Of a stretch of 64,000 nt of DNA, positions 43,821 to 51,681 are shown one piece after another. The notes under the pieces were generated by a model. That model searched no databases. It saw only the letters and a list, made by a program, of their open reading frames with translations, and had not been told where the DNA came from. This DNA comes from Bacillus sp. 103mf (GTDB lineage Bacteria > Bacillota > Bacilli > Bacillales > Bacillaceae_G). Position 1 is the stretch's first letter, and every line of letters starts with the position of its first letter. A program made the position numbers and the translations under genes. The stretch covers positions 22,150 through 86,149 of the forward strand of contig NZ_FPAF01000016.1 in assembly GCF_900116295.1 (NCBI RefSeq), read 5' to 3'.

Positions 43821-43946
43821 GTATATGTAGCGAAATTTTACTCTATACCAACCTTAATTGTGGTTACTAGTTTTAGATGTATATTGCTAAGTGTGGATAT
43901 CACTTTGAAAAGACAGGGTACTTATAGATTAGAAAAGGCAATGTGA
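43821..43946 (+). pseudogene. C-terminal remnant of a DUF4306 gene
   Basis: The frame reads VYVAKFYSIPTLIVVTSF, then RCILLSVDITLKRQGTYR. The intact DUF4306 gene at 41615-41920 ends VYAAKFYPIPVLIMVASF, then GYMLFLSMYLILKKRGIYK. The 5' two thirds are missing; the frame upstream (from 43737) is lysine/isoleucine-rich and unrelated. The LPXTG gene lies exactly between the two DUF4306 copies. Confidence 0.75.
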
Positions 43947-44101
43947 ATGTATTCCACATTACTTTTTCCGCTGATTTTGCTAGGTGTATATTTTAAGTCT
44001 TTTGTGCTATTTTATCTCATCCTAATGAGTGATTTTAAGAAGTATATGGCTATTTTATAATAGGAGTTGAAAGTATTCTAAAATGATAGGGAGAGAATTG
44101 T

Positions 44102-44488
44102 ATGGAAAGTTGGGTTCAATTTAGAATCGCAAGACCAACAGACAAATTTGAAGAAGTAATTAAGTTTTACGAAGAAGGGTTAAGGTTAAAACGTATAGGC
44201 GAGTTTCACAATCATGAAGGCTATGATGGAGTAATGTTTGGATTACCTGGTGTAGAATATCATTTAGAGTTTACAAGGCATATGAACGGAAGTCCATGTC
44301 CTGCTCCGACAAAAGATAATTTACTTGTATTTTATATGCCGGATAAAGTTAAAATCGAAAAAATAAATAATAGATTAAATACAATGGGATATTTTGAAGT
44401 TGAACCAGAAAACCCTTATTGGAAAGAAAAAGGAATTACTATAGAAGATCCGGATGGTTGGAGAATTGTACTTATGAATACAGAGTGA
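44102..44488 (+). CDS. VOC-family (glyoxalase-like) protein, YycE-like
   Basis: 128 residues, one vicinal-oxygen-chelate fold made of two beta-alpha-beta-beta-beta modules. Typical phrases: RIARPTDKFEEVIKFYEEGL, YHLEFTRH and a C-terminal TIEDPDGWRIVLMN. Potential metal ligands are His in the second phrase and Glu/Asp in the last. The substrate is unknown; YycE is the closest B. subtilis protein I recall. The ATG follows GGGAGAG. Confidence 0.85.
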   Translation: MESWVQFRIARPTDKFEEVIKFYEEGLRLKRIGEFHNHEGYDGVMFGLPGVEYHLEFTRHMNGSPCPAPTKDNLLVFYMPDKVKIEKINNRLNTMGYFEVEPENPYWKEKGITIEDPDGWRIVLMNTE

Positions 44489-44556
44489 TTAAAGCAGTAA
44501 GCTCGCTAATATGGCACGTCTCTCTTTTTTTCCACAGCATATCCCCTTAATTTTCA

Positions 44557-44585
44557 TTCATAAAATCAAAAATCCTTAATACAAT
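44557..44585 (+). promoter_or_regulatory. sigma-E-like sporulation promoter
   Basis: TTCATA, 15 bases, then AATACAAT, close to the sigma-E consensus ATA-N16-CATACAAT. It lies about 40 bp before the 78-residue gene and would serve cse60 as well. Confidence 0.5.
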
Positions 44586-44622
44586 AAACCAATCCGTTCT
44601 TTTTCGAAAGGAGGGCTGGGAG

Positions 44623-44859
44623 ATGAGTCGTACAATTAAAATTGATATTACAGACAAGGTAGTGGCGAAGTTCAAAACAGATTATTTGGAATTATACTCT
44701 AATAAATTTATGATTGGTAAATTTTATGTCTATACTGAAGAGAAGCAGTATGTATTAGAAGATGGCTATTTATATGAAGATGGTAAGTTTTATCGCATCA
44801 TTGATACGCGCCGAGATAACAGTCCAGCAGTAGAAGGTTGTGACTTAGGATGGTGTTAA
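44623..44859 (+). CDS. hypothetical protein upstream of cse60
   Basis: 78 residues, soluble, rich in Tyr and Asp/Glu with alternating pattern (KFYVYTEEKQYVLEDGYLYEDG-type strands) and a C-terminal EGCDLGWC with two cysteines. A strong ribosome-binding site (AAAGGAGGGCTGGGAG) precedes the ATG. It ends two bases before the cse60 start, so the two are a likely operon. Family not recognised; the context suggests expression in the mother cell during sporulation. Confidence 0.72.
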   Translation: MSRTIKIDITDKVVAKFKTDYLELYSNKFMIGKFYVYTEEKQYVLEDGYLYEDGKFYRIIDTRRDNSPAVEGCDLGWC

Positions 44860-44860
44860 T

Positions 44861-45043
44861 GTGATTCGCGTGAAAATATTTGATGAAAGTCATGAAAAGG
44901 ATTTAGAAGAGGCTATCAATGTCTTTTTGAAGAAAGTGGATGAAGAAAAAATTGTAGATATTAAGTACCAAGTATCGGTTTCGAACAATGATGAAGAGAG
45001 TCAGATTTATTGTTTCTCTGCGATGATTATATATCGGTCTTAA
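44861..45043 (+). CDS. cse60: sporulation protein Cse60
   Basis: 60 residues matching the Cse60 outline: KIFDESHEKDLEEAINVFL at the N terminus, VDIKYQVSV in the middle and QIYCFSAMIIYR at the end. In B. subtilis cse60 is transcribed by sigma-E; the molecular role is unknown. It starts with GTG 44861 and follows the 78-residue gene with no gap. A very strong terminator follows. Confidence 0.85.
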   Translation: MIRVKIFDESHEKDLEEAINVFLKKVDEEKIVDIKYQVSVSNNDEESQIYCFSAMIIYRS

Positions 45044-45083
45044 ATACAAAAACAGACGACGCGAAGTCGTCTGTTTTTGTATT
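45043..45083 (+). terminator. cse60 terminator
   Basis: An 18-bp perfect stem (AATACAAAAACAGACGAC and complement) with a five-base loop. Confidence 0.92.
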
Positions 45084-45202
45084 TATTCCGCTATTTGCGG
45101 GCAGTAAAGACTCGGGAAACACGTGGGAGGTAACTGCCCGTAAAAGCTCAATTCCCTAAGTGGGGGATGAAGAAAACCACCACTTAGGGAAGTTTCACTT
45201 TA
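45084..45202 (-). repeat. repeat family A, diverged copy
   Basis: In minus orientation, with ATAAA at both edges. The AGTGAAACTTCCCTAAGTGG start and CGCAAATAGCGGAATAAA end are kept, while the middle is shortened. It abuts a repeat C copy. Confidence 0.75.
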
Positions 45203-45310
45203 TCGGCGGAAATCCCTCATATATCGGCGCTTTTTCAAATATATCGACCATTTGAAGCGATATAAAGATCTTTCGACACAACATAAAGACTCTTCGACAC
45301 AATCAGACAT
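45203..45310. repeat. repeat family C, copy 2
   Basis: Modules ATCGGCGGAAAT, ATATATCGGCGCTTTTT, ATATATCGACCATTTG, ATATAAAGATCTTTCGACAC and ATAAAGACTCTTCGACAC, in the same order as at 15392-15513. Confidence 0.75.
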
Positions 45311-45351
45311 ACCCCCGAGGTACATTTATAACAGAACGTTTATTTCATTTT

Positions 45352-46800
45352 CTACAGTGCGGTGCCTTTTTGATGCGGTGCAACTGTTTCTTGTTGTTTA
45401 GATTGTAAGCATACCCATGCAATAACTAAACTGATAACGGCTAATATAAACGTGCCGCTAAAGATAATATGAACACTAGAAGCTAATACTTCTTGCGATC
45501 CTGTAGCAGTACTTCCATGTTCTGAAGTTACTAAGTTTACATTTCCTTCTCCTGCGCTGTGGATTACTGTATTGAAAATCGTTCCAAATGCTGCTGCCCC
45601 TAGCGTTTGGCTAAATGTATTAATAAATGTATTTAAACCGACTGCTGTTCCGCGTTTATTTGCAGGGACAGAAGCTTGAATTGTGACCATAAAGATTGGT
45701 GTTATAAGTCCCATTCCAAGGCCGAACATACCCATTGCAATGTAAATAAGAGATGGGTGCGAATGAGTAGATAGCATGAATAATAAGAGCGTTGAAGCGG
45801 ATAAAATGCTGCCGCCAAGTAAAATAATTTGTTTTGTTTGTAAACGGCCAACTAAGTTACCGGACATCATCGCACCAACTGTCCAAAATACAGGAATTGG
45901 CATCAGAATCATACCGGCTTCCGTTGCATTTTTTCCTAATACCCCTTGTGTCCAAATTGGAAGGTACATTGTAATACTAATAATCATCGCACCAGTGATT
46001 AACGTTAATACGTTCACGATAGATACAGTTCGGTTAGAGAATAGATCTAACGGAATTAATGGTTCTGGTGATTTTTTTTCTACAAGTAAGAAAAGAATAA
46101 ATGCGATAACGGCAAATACTAGCAGGCCAATAATTGTGATATCGCCCCAGTTTTGATGCTGACTTCCTGTTAGTAGTGCATAAAGTAAGGCAATCGTACT
46201 AAGTGAGAAGATAACAGCACCTGGATAATCGATATGATGTTTTGCAGGTTTAATGGCTTCTTTATAAGAAATCGCAATCATCGCACAAGCAAAGATTCCA
46301 AATGGAATGTTTAAGAAAAAGATATAACGCCAAGAGAGTGAATCGACTAAAAAACCGCCAACTAACGGTCCGACAACACCAGATACACCCCAAACAGCGC
46401 TCAGCCAACCTTGCGCTTTTGCTCTATCTTTTGCTTCGCTATATAAGTCACCGATAATTGTCATTGTAATTGGCATAACAGCACCTGCTCCTACTCCTTG
46501 CAGGGCGCGGAACAGAATTAATTGTTCCATTGATGTTGCAACGCCGCATAATGTAGAGCCGATTAAAAAGATGGCAGCTCCAATTAATAGTACTTTTTTA
46601 CGTCCAAATAAGTCTGCTAGCTTCCCGTAAATCGGTGTTGTTACTGCGGTTGCTAACATATAAATTGCATACACCCAGCTTACAAGTCCTACTCCTGAAA
46701 GTTCGCTTGTAATGCGAGGTACCGCTGTGCTAACAATCGTTCCTTCAACAGCAGAAAGAAACGTCATTAACATTAAAGATATCATTACTTTTTTTCTCAT
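45352..46800 (-). CDS. DHA2-family (14-TM) MFS drug exporter
   Basis: 482 residues with 14 hydrophobic helices, EmrB/QacA type. Motif A is GKLADLFGRKKVLL after helix 2, and motif C GVSGVVGPLVGGFLVD lies in helix 5. Such proteins expel lipophilic cations or other toxic compounds using the proton gradient; the substrate is not predictable here. No regulator gene is adjacent. The ATG follows AAGGGGAAAAC. Confidence 0.9.
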   Translation of the reverse strand: MRKKVMISLMLMTFLSAVEGTIVSTAVPRITSELSGVGLVSWVYAIYMLATAVTTPIYGKLADLFGRKKVLLIGAAIFLIGSTLCGVATSMEQLILFRALQGVGAGAVMPITMTIIGDLYSEAKDRAKAQGWLSAVWGVSGVVGPLVGGFLVDSLSWRYIFFLNIPFGIFACAMIAISYKEAIKPAKHHIDYPGAVIFSLSTIALLYALLTGSQHQNWGDITIIGLLVFAVIAFILFLLVEKKSPEPLIPLDLFSNRTVSIVNVLTLITGAMIISITMYLPIWTQGVLGKNATEAGMILMPIPVFWTVGAMMSGNLVGRLQTKQIILLGGSILSASTLLLFMLSTHSHPSLIYIAMGMFGLGMGLITPIFMVTIQASVPANKRGTAVGLNTFINTFSQTLGAAAFGTIFNTVIHSAGEGNVNLVTSEHGSTATGSQEVLASSVHIIFSGTFILAVISLVIAWVCLQSKQQETVAPHQKGTAL

Positions 46801-46835
46801 CTGTTTTCCCCTTTTGTTTTTTACAATTACAAATG

Positions 46836-46866
46836 AAAAGGAGGCTAGTAATTAGACTCCTTTTTT
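46836..46866. terminator. terminator between ytfP-like and exporter genes
   Basis: AAAAGGAG(G)CTA / TAG(A)CTCCTTTTTT stem. Confidence 0.75.
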
Positions 46867-46870
46867 ACTA

Positions 46871-48136
46871 CTATATGGTAGCATTTTGACCAGCAGTCAT
46901 TCCAGCAATTCGGCCTGTAACGAGTGCTGAGGTAATATTATACCCGCCTGTATAGCCGTGAATATCAAGAACTTCTCCGCAAAAATATAAGCCGTTCATG
47001 AGTTTTGATGACATTTCTTTCGGATTAATTTCTTTCACCGTCACACCGCCGCCTGTTACGAATGCCTTTTCAAGTGGCTGCGTTCCATTTACGCTAAAAG
47101 TAAACCCTTTGAAGTCTGCAGCGAGAGCACGGATTTTTTCATGAGAAATTTGTCCGCATTGCTGACTGCCGTCAATTTCATTTTTCTCTAATAGGAATAA
47201 GAAATACCGTTCAGGTACATAGCCTTTTAGTACATTTTTTACTGCTTTTTTCGGCTCTTCTTTTATTTGTTTCATCATGCGCTGAAAGAGTTGCTCGCTA
47301 TGTTCCTCTGGCAATGCATCAATGCTCATTGTTACTTTGTTTGTTTTGAACTTTTTCATCGTTTTCAGGGCGAACTGACTGCAGCGAAGTGCTGCTGGCC
47401 CAGACACACCGAAGTGGGTAAAGAGCATATCCATTTTATGAGAGATAACCGCTTTTCCTTTTGGATTTAATACGCTTAGTTCTACATCACGAAGTGCTAA
47501 GCCTTGTAATGTACGGTCACGAATAAATGGTTCATTAGAAAGAATTGGTACTTCAGTTGGGAATAGTTCTGTAATCGTATGCCCTGCCTTTTCAGCCCAA
47601 GCATAACCATCCCCAGTAGAGCCTGTATGCGGCACTGATTTCCCGCCAACTGCAATAACGACATGGTTCGTTTCAAGCACCTCACCATTTTGCAGGACAA
47701 CCGCTTTCGTTTGCCCATTTTCATACTCTACAGTTTTAACAGGGAGATTTGTACGAATTGTAACGCGCAGTTCTTTTAAACGCGTTAGCAGTGCATCCAC
47801 AACCGACTGAGCTTTGTTTGATACAGGAAACATGCGGCCATGATCTTCTTCTTTTAATTTTACGCCAAGCTTTTCGAAGAACTGAATAATATCTTCATTA
47901 TTAAAAATAGAAAAGGCGCTATATAAGAAACGACCATTTCCAGGAATATGTTTTACAATTTCATCGAGCGGAAGACGGTTTGTTACGTTGCAGCGTCCAC
48001 CGCCAGAAATAGCAAGCTTTCTTCCTAATTTATCACCTTTATCAAGAAGTAAGACGCGTGCACCTTCTTCAGCAGCACCGATTGCTGCCATTAATCCAGA
48101 AGGACCGCCTCCAATGACAATTACATCATAATGCAT
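46871..48136 (-). CDS. ytfP: HI0933/YtfP-family FAD-dependent oxidoreductase
   Basis: 421 residues. N-terminal FAD dinucleotide-binding motif [19 protein letters not shown], the family signature [16 protein letters not shown] near residue 40, and the C-terminal [17 protein letters not shown]...[13 protein letters not shown]. Reactions of this family are poorly known. Divergent from ytgP, the neighbourhood seen in B. subtilis. Start 48136 (MHYDVI) follows GAGGTC; upstream in-frame ATGs only add a non-conserved leader. Confidence 0.9.
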   Translation of the reverse strand: MHYDVIVIGGGPSGLMAAIGAAEEGARVLLLDKGDKLGRKLAISGGGRCNVTNRLPLDEIVKHIPGNGRFLYSAFSIFNNEDIIQFFEKLGVKLKEEDHGRMFPVSNKAQSVVDALLTRLKELRVTIRTNLPVKTVEYENGQTKAVVLQNGEVLETNHVVIAVGGKSVPHTGSTGDGYAWAEKAGHTITELFPTEVPILSNEPFIRDRTLQGLALRDVELSVLNPKGKAVISHKMDMLFTHFGVSGPAALRCSQFALKTMKKFKTNKVTMSIDALPEEHSEQLFQRMMKQIKEEPKKAVKNVLKGYVPERYFLFLLEKNEIDGSQQCGQISHEKIRALAADFKGFTFSVNGTQPLEKAFVTGGGVTVKEINPKEMSSKLMNGLYFCGEVLDIHGYTGGYNITSALVTGRIAGMTAGQNATI

Positions 48137-48288
48137 ATAAATCGACCTCATTTTCTTGTTTTGCTGCATTCAAGAATATCACGTTTTCATAGAAAAGAAA
48201 AATGAAGGGATATACTGTTAAGAAGAGAAAGTATGGTACAATACAAAGGTTGAAGTTCAGCGTTTGGAATAATAGAGGAGGATTTTTT

Positions 48289-49938
48289 ATGTCCGATTCA
48301 AAATTTTTACGCGGAACGCTTATTGTGACGCTTGGAACGTTTCTAGTAAAGTTCCTCGGCATGATTTATGTTTTTCCGTTTCATGCGTTAGTTGGCACAG
48401 AAGGCGGGACGTTATACACATATGGATATATTCCATATACAATCTTTTTAAGTATTGCAACGGCAGGAGTGCCGCTTGCAGTTTCGAAGTTTGTTTCGAA
48501 ATATAATGCGCTTGGAGATTATAAGACGAGCCGGAGAATGTTTCGCTCCGGTATGGTTATGATGATCATAAGCGGAATACTTTCTTTTTTAGTCTTGTAT
48601 ATGACGGCACCGTTATTTGCTGAGGCAATGCTAGGGAAGAAGAATTTACATAACAGCTTAGAAGATGTAACAGTGATTATTCGTCTCGTTAGTTTTGCGC
48701 TTCTTGTTGTACCAGCGGCAAGTTTAATTCGCGGCTACTTTCAAGGGTTCCAATCAATGGGGCCAACAACCGTTTCACAAATTATTGAACAAATTATTCG
48801 TATTGTATTTTTACTTGTAGGTAGTTTTATCGTTATAAAAGTAATAAAAGGTTCAGTCGCAACAGCAGTTGGTGTGGCGACATTTGCAGCGTTTGTTTCC
48901 GCTATCGGGGCATTGGCTGTACTTATTTGGTATTGGATGAAGCGAAAGCATCATTTAAATCAATACATCATTAATCAAACAGTACCAGAATCAGCAGTTC
49001 GAACATTTGACTTATTTAAAGAACTGTTTGCTTATGCGATTCCTTATGTTGTGATTGGGTTAACGATTCCGCTTTATCAACAAATTGACACGTTAACGTT
49101 TAATGCAATGATGCAAGCAATTGGACAAGGGGATATTGCAGAACGTGCCCTTGGTATATTTACAATGTGGACACATAAATTAATAATGATTCCAGTATCG
49201 CTTGCAGCGGCGTACAGTTTAACGCTCGTACCAGCGATTACAAAATCGTTTACAGAAGGGCAGTTCGGTTATTTGAAACAGCAAATTACACAAACGTTTC
49301 AAGTAAATATGTTTTTAACATTACCAGCTGTCATTGGAATTTCCACTTTAGCGTATCCAATTTATACAGCATTTTATGAAGCTGATCCGCTTGGCGGAAA
49401 AGTATTAATGTGGTACGCTCCAGTTGCATTATTATTTGCATTATTCACAGTAACAGCAGCTATTTTGCAAGGCATTAATCAGCAGAAGCATGCGATTATT
49501 GCACTTGGCATGGGGGTTATTTTAAAATTCTTATGTAATGTGCTGTTCATTCGCTATTTTGGAACAATCGGTGCGGTTGTAGCAACAGGTGTAGGATTCG
49601 CTGTATCCGTTTGGTATACCAATAAACAAATTCGAAAGTATGCTCACTTTTCATTTGCACTTGTGTATAAACGAACGTTTCAAATTGCAGTATTAACAGC
49701 GGCGATGGTCGTAGTTGTTAAAGTATTATTATGGATTCTTTCCTTTATGCTTCCATATGAGACAAGCCGCTCTGCGGCACTTGTTACAACCTTCATTTGT
49801 GCAATGGGAGGAGCGGCTGTATACGGCTATTTAGCATTCCGTACTGGCGTAATAGAGCGAGTATTTGGCGGTGAATTTTTAGAGAAGATTCAGCGTAAAC
49901 TTGGTGGTAGATTGAAGATCAAAACGAAAGGGGCGTAA
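48289..49938 (+). CDS. ytgP: lipid II flippase MurJ-type (YtgP) polysaccharide exporter
   Basis: 549 residues, 14 transmembrane helices, MOP/MVF superfamily. Motifs GTFLVKFLGMIYVFPF at the N terminus, GVPLAVSKFVSKYNALG and RGYFQGFQSMGPTTVSQIIEQ are typical of Bacillus YtgP, which flips the peptidoglycan precursor lipid II. ATG 48289 follows GAGGAGG. The longer frame upstream lies in non-coding sequence. Confidence 0.9.
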   Translation: MSDSKFLRGTLIVTLGTFLVKFLGMIYVFPFHALVGTEGGTLYTYGYIPYTIFLSIATAGVPLAVSKFVSKYNALGDYKTSRRMFRSGMVMMIISGILSFLVLYMTAPLFAEAMLGKKNLHNSLEDVTVIIRLVSFALLVVPAASLIRGYFQGFQSMGPTTVSQIIEQIIRIVFLLVGSFIVIKVIKGSVATAVGVATFAAFVSAIGALAVLIWYWMKRKHHLNQYIINQTVPESAVRTFDLFKELFAYAIPYVVIGLTIPLYQQIDTLTFNAMMQAIGQGDIAERALGIFTMWTHKLIMIPVSLAAAYSLTLVPAITKSFTEGQFGYLKQQITQTFQVNMFLTLPAVIGISTLAYPIYTAFYEADPLGGKVLMWYAPVALLFALFTVTAAILQGINQQKHAIIALGMGVILKFLCNVLFIRYFGTIGAVVATGVGFAVSVWYTNKQIRKYAHFSFALVYKRTFQIAVLTAAMVVVVKVLLWILSFMLPYETSRSAALVTTFICAMGGAAVYGYLAFRTGVIERVFGGEFLEKIQRKLGGRLKIKTKGA

Positions 49939-49982
49939 ATTGTGCGCCTCTCTTTTTCTAATTATACAAAGCAGGTGAAACG

Positions 49983-50699
49983 ATGAGATTAGATAAATTA
50001 TTAGCAAACATGGGTTATGGTAGTCGTAAAGAAGTGAAAAAATTATTAAAAGACGGCGTTGTAAAAATAGATGGCGTATCAGTGAAAGATGCGAAATATC
50101 ATGTGAACGTGGAGGAACAAGAGGTTACGATTCACGGTGAAGTAGTGGAATATAAAGAATTTGTATACTTAATGATGCATAAACCTCAAGGTGTCATTTC
50201 TGCAACAGAAGATGACAATCATGAAACAGTGATTGACTTATTAGAAATGGAAGATGCAATTTTTGATCCGTTCCCAGTTGGAAGACTCGATATTGATACA
50301 GAAGGTTTTCTTTTATTAACGAATGATGGAAAGCTAACGCATCAACTTCTTTCTCCGAAAAAGCATGTCCCGAAAAAATACTTTGCGAGAGTAGCTGGGA
50401 AAGTGACAGAAGAAGATGTTGTTGCGTTTAAAAAAGGCGTTATTTTAGATGATGGATATGAAACAAAGCCAGGTGAGTTGACAATTCTACAAAGCGATGA
50501 CGTGTCTGAAATTGAACTTGTTATTACAGAAGGGAAGTTTCATCAAGTAAAGCGCATGTTTGAAGCGGTTGGAAAAAAGGTTGTGTACTTAAAGCGTACA
50601 GAGATGGGTCCTTTAGTATTAGATGAGGAACTAGAGCTTGGGCAGTACCGTGAATTAACAGACGAAGAAGTAGAAATGCTAAAGTCTTATCATAATTAA
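49983..50699 (+). CDS. 16S rRNA pseudouridine synthase, RsuA family (YtzG-like)
   Basis: 238 residues. N-terminal S4 RNA-binding domain (RLDKLLANMGYGSRKEVKKL), then the RsuA/RluB/E/F catalytic domain with the active-site Asp in GRLDIDTEG and the motif YLMMHKPQGV. Likely isomerises a uridine of the small-subunit rRNA. It lies 44 bp after ytgP in the same orientation, as in B. subtilis. Confidence 0.92.
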   Translation: MRLDKLLANMGYGSRKEVKKLLKDGVVKIDGVSVKDAKYHVNVEEQEVTIHGEVVEYKEFVYLMMHKPQGVISATEDDNHETVIDLLEMEDAIFDPFPVGRLDIDTEGFLLLTNDGKLTHQLLSPKKHVPKKYFARVAGKVTEEDVVAFKKGVILDDGYETKPGELTILQSDDVSEIELVITEGKFHQVKRMFEAVGKKVVYLKRTEMGPLVLDEELELGQYRELTDEEVEMLKSYHN

Positions 50700-50711
50700 A
50701 TATAAATACAA

Positions 50712-50886
50712 GAGTATAAAAAGCCTTTCTTTTTTTGTGGGCGAGAGGTACTGGCGATGCATAGAAGCGGTCAGGGCCCTTTTCTGCCACGTGTGGTGTT
50801 AAAACAAAGAGATGAAACGAGTGCGGGTTACTTTTTGTTTTAGTTAGCGGTGAATTAGAGGTTGAGAAATCAAAATGAATTTATAT
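50712..50886 (+). repeat. repeat family B, copy
   Basis: Diverged plus-oriented copy: GCGAGAGGTACTGGCGATGC, GCGGTCAGGGCCCTTTTCTG and AAAATGAATTTATAT. Confidence 0.75.
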
Positions 50887-50897
50887 GTAAATACAAG

Positions 50898-51034
50898 GTA
50901 TGAAACCCTCTTTTTTAAGATGGAAAAGAGATACTGGCGATGGATAGAAGCGGTCAGGGCCTTTTTTTGCCACATGCGGTATTAAAAACAAAGAGAGAAG
51001 ACGAGTGCAGGTTACAAGACTAAAATGAATTTAT
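50898..51034 (+). repeat. repeat family B, tandem shorter copy
   Basis: A second copy in the same orientation with an internal deletion after GTGCAGGTTAC. It shares GATACTGGCGATGGATAGAA with its neighbour, so the two arose by local duplication or adjacent insertion. Confidence 0.75.
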
Positions 51035-51049
51035 ATCATAATCAAAAAG

Positions 51050-51079
51050 ACCCCCATTCTTTCTATAAAGAATGGGGGT
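51050..51079 (-). terminator. terminator of ytzE-like gene
   Basis: ACCCCCATTCTTT / AAAGAATGGGGGT perfect stem. On the minus strand it is followed by CTTTTTGATT. Confidence 0.82.
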
Positions 51080-51107
51080 ATGTATATAATAAATCAAGTT
51101 ATACTCA

Positions 51108-51332
51108 TCACGAGGTCATTCTCACTTTCTTTCCTGTTGTTGTCCACTTACCACGGCAAGGGCTATACACGAGTTCATTAAATTGCAACACATTCAGATC
51201 GCGCTGTATCGTTCGCGGTGTGATCCCGAACTCATCTACAAGGTCTTGCGTCGTTACGGTGCCTTTCTCATTAATGTAAATATAGATCGATTTAATGCGT
51301 GTTAGCATACGAGTAGTTGTAGGTTTTATCAA
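51108..51332 (-). CDS. ytzE: DeoR-type helix-turn-helix protein, YtzE-like
   Basis: 74 residues, consisting only of the winged-helix domain of DeoR regulators (TQDLVDEFGITPRTIQRDLNVL); the sugar-binding domain of full-length DeoR proteins is absent, as in B. subtilis YtzE. The start is TTG 51332, seven bases after GAGGAG; the next in-frame ATG (51308, MLTRIKS) would shorten the first helix. A 32-codon frame overlaps the start in another frame (see 51292-51390). Confidence 0.82.
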   Translation of the reverse strand: MIKPTTTRMLTRIKSIYIYINEKGTVTTQDLVDEFGITPRTIQRDLNVLQFNELVYSPCRGKWTTTGKKVRMTS

Positions 51333-51390
51333 AAAACCACTCCTCTACAAGTTTTTTGACCCATTCAGGAAAGAAGGTCTTTATTTCCAT
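51292..51390 (-). CDS. possible 32-residue peptide overlapping the ytzE start
   Basis: ATG 51390 opens MEIKTFFPEWVKKLVEEWFF and continues DKTYNYSYANTH to TAA. It is amphipathic and aromatic. The ribosome-binding site is weak (GGAGT three bases before ATG). It ends inside ytzE, so it could be a coupled leader peptide. The rest of the gap to pepV (51391-51681) is AT-rich with nothing else recognisable. Confidence 0.35.
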   Translation of the reverse strand: MEIKTFFPEWVKKLVEEWFFDKTYNYSYANTH

Positions 51391-51681
51391 TGTACTCCAA
51401 ATGAAAAAAAACATGCTCTAACTTACTCAAATTTTACAAAATTTTAATATGTGATAGAGTTTGTAGAAAGAAAGTTGTTGATATTTTGTTTCTCTTTATC
51501 AACTATCTTATAAATTTCTACGTAAAACGTCAAATTCCTGCAAAAAAATTTAAAAAAATAAGAAAAAACTAATTTTAATTATCTGAAATATTAAAATTGT
51601 TCGTTATTAGACTTAAGCTTGCTAGCATAAAAAGAGATCGTTTGCTATGATGAAAAAGAGAATAGAGAAGAGGGTGAAAGT

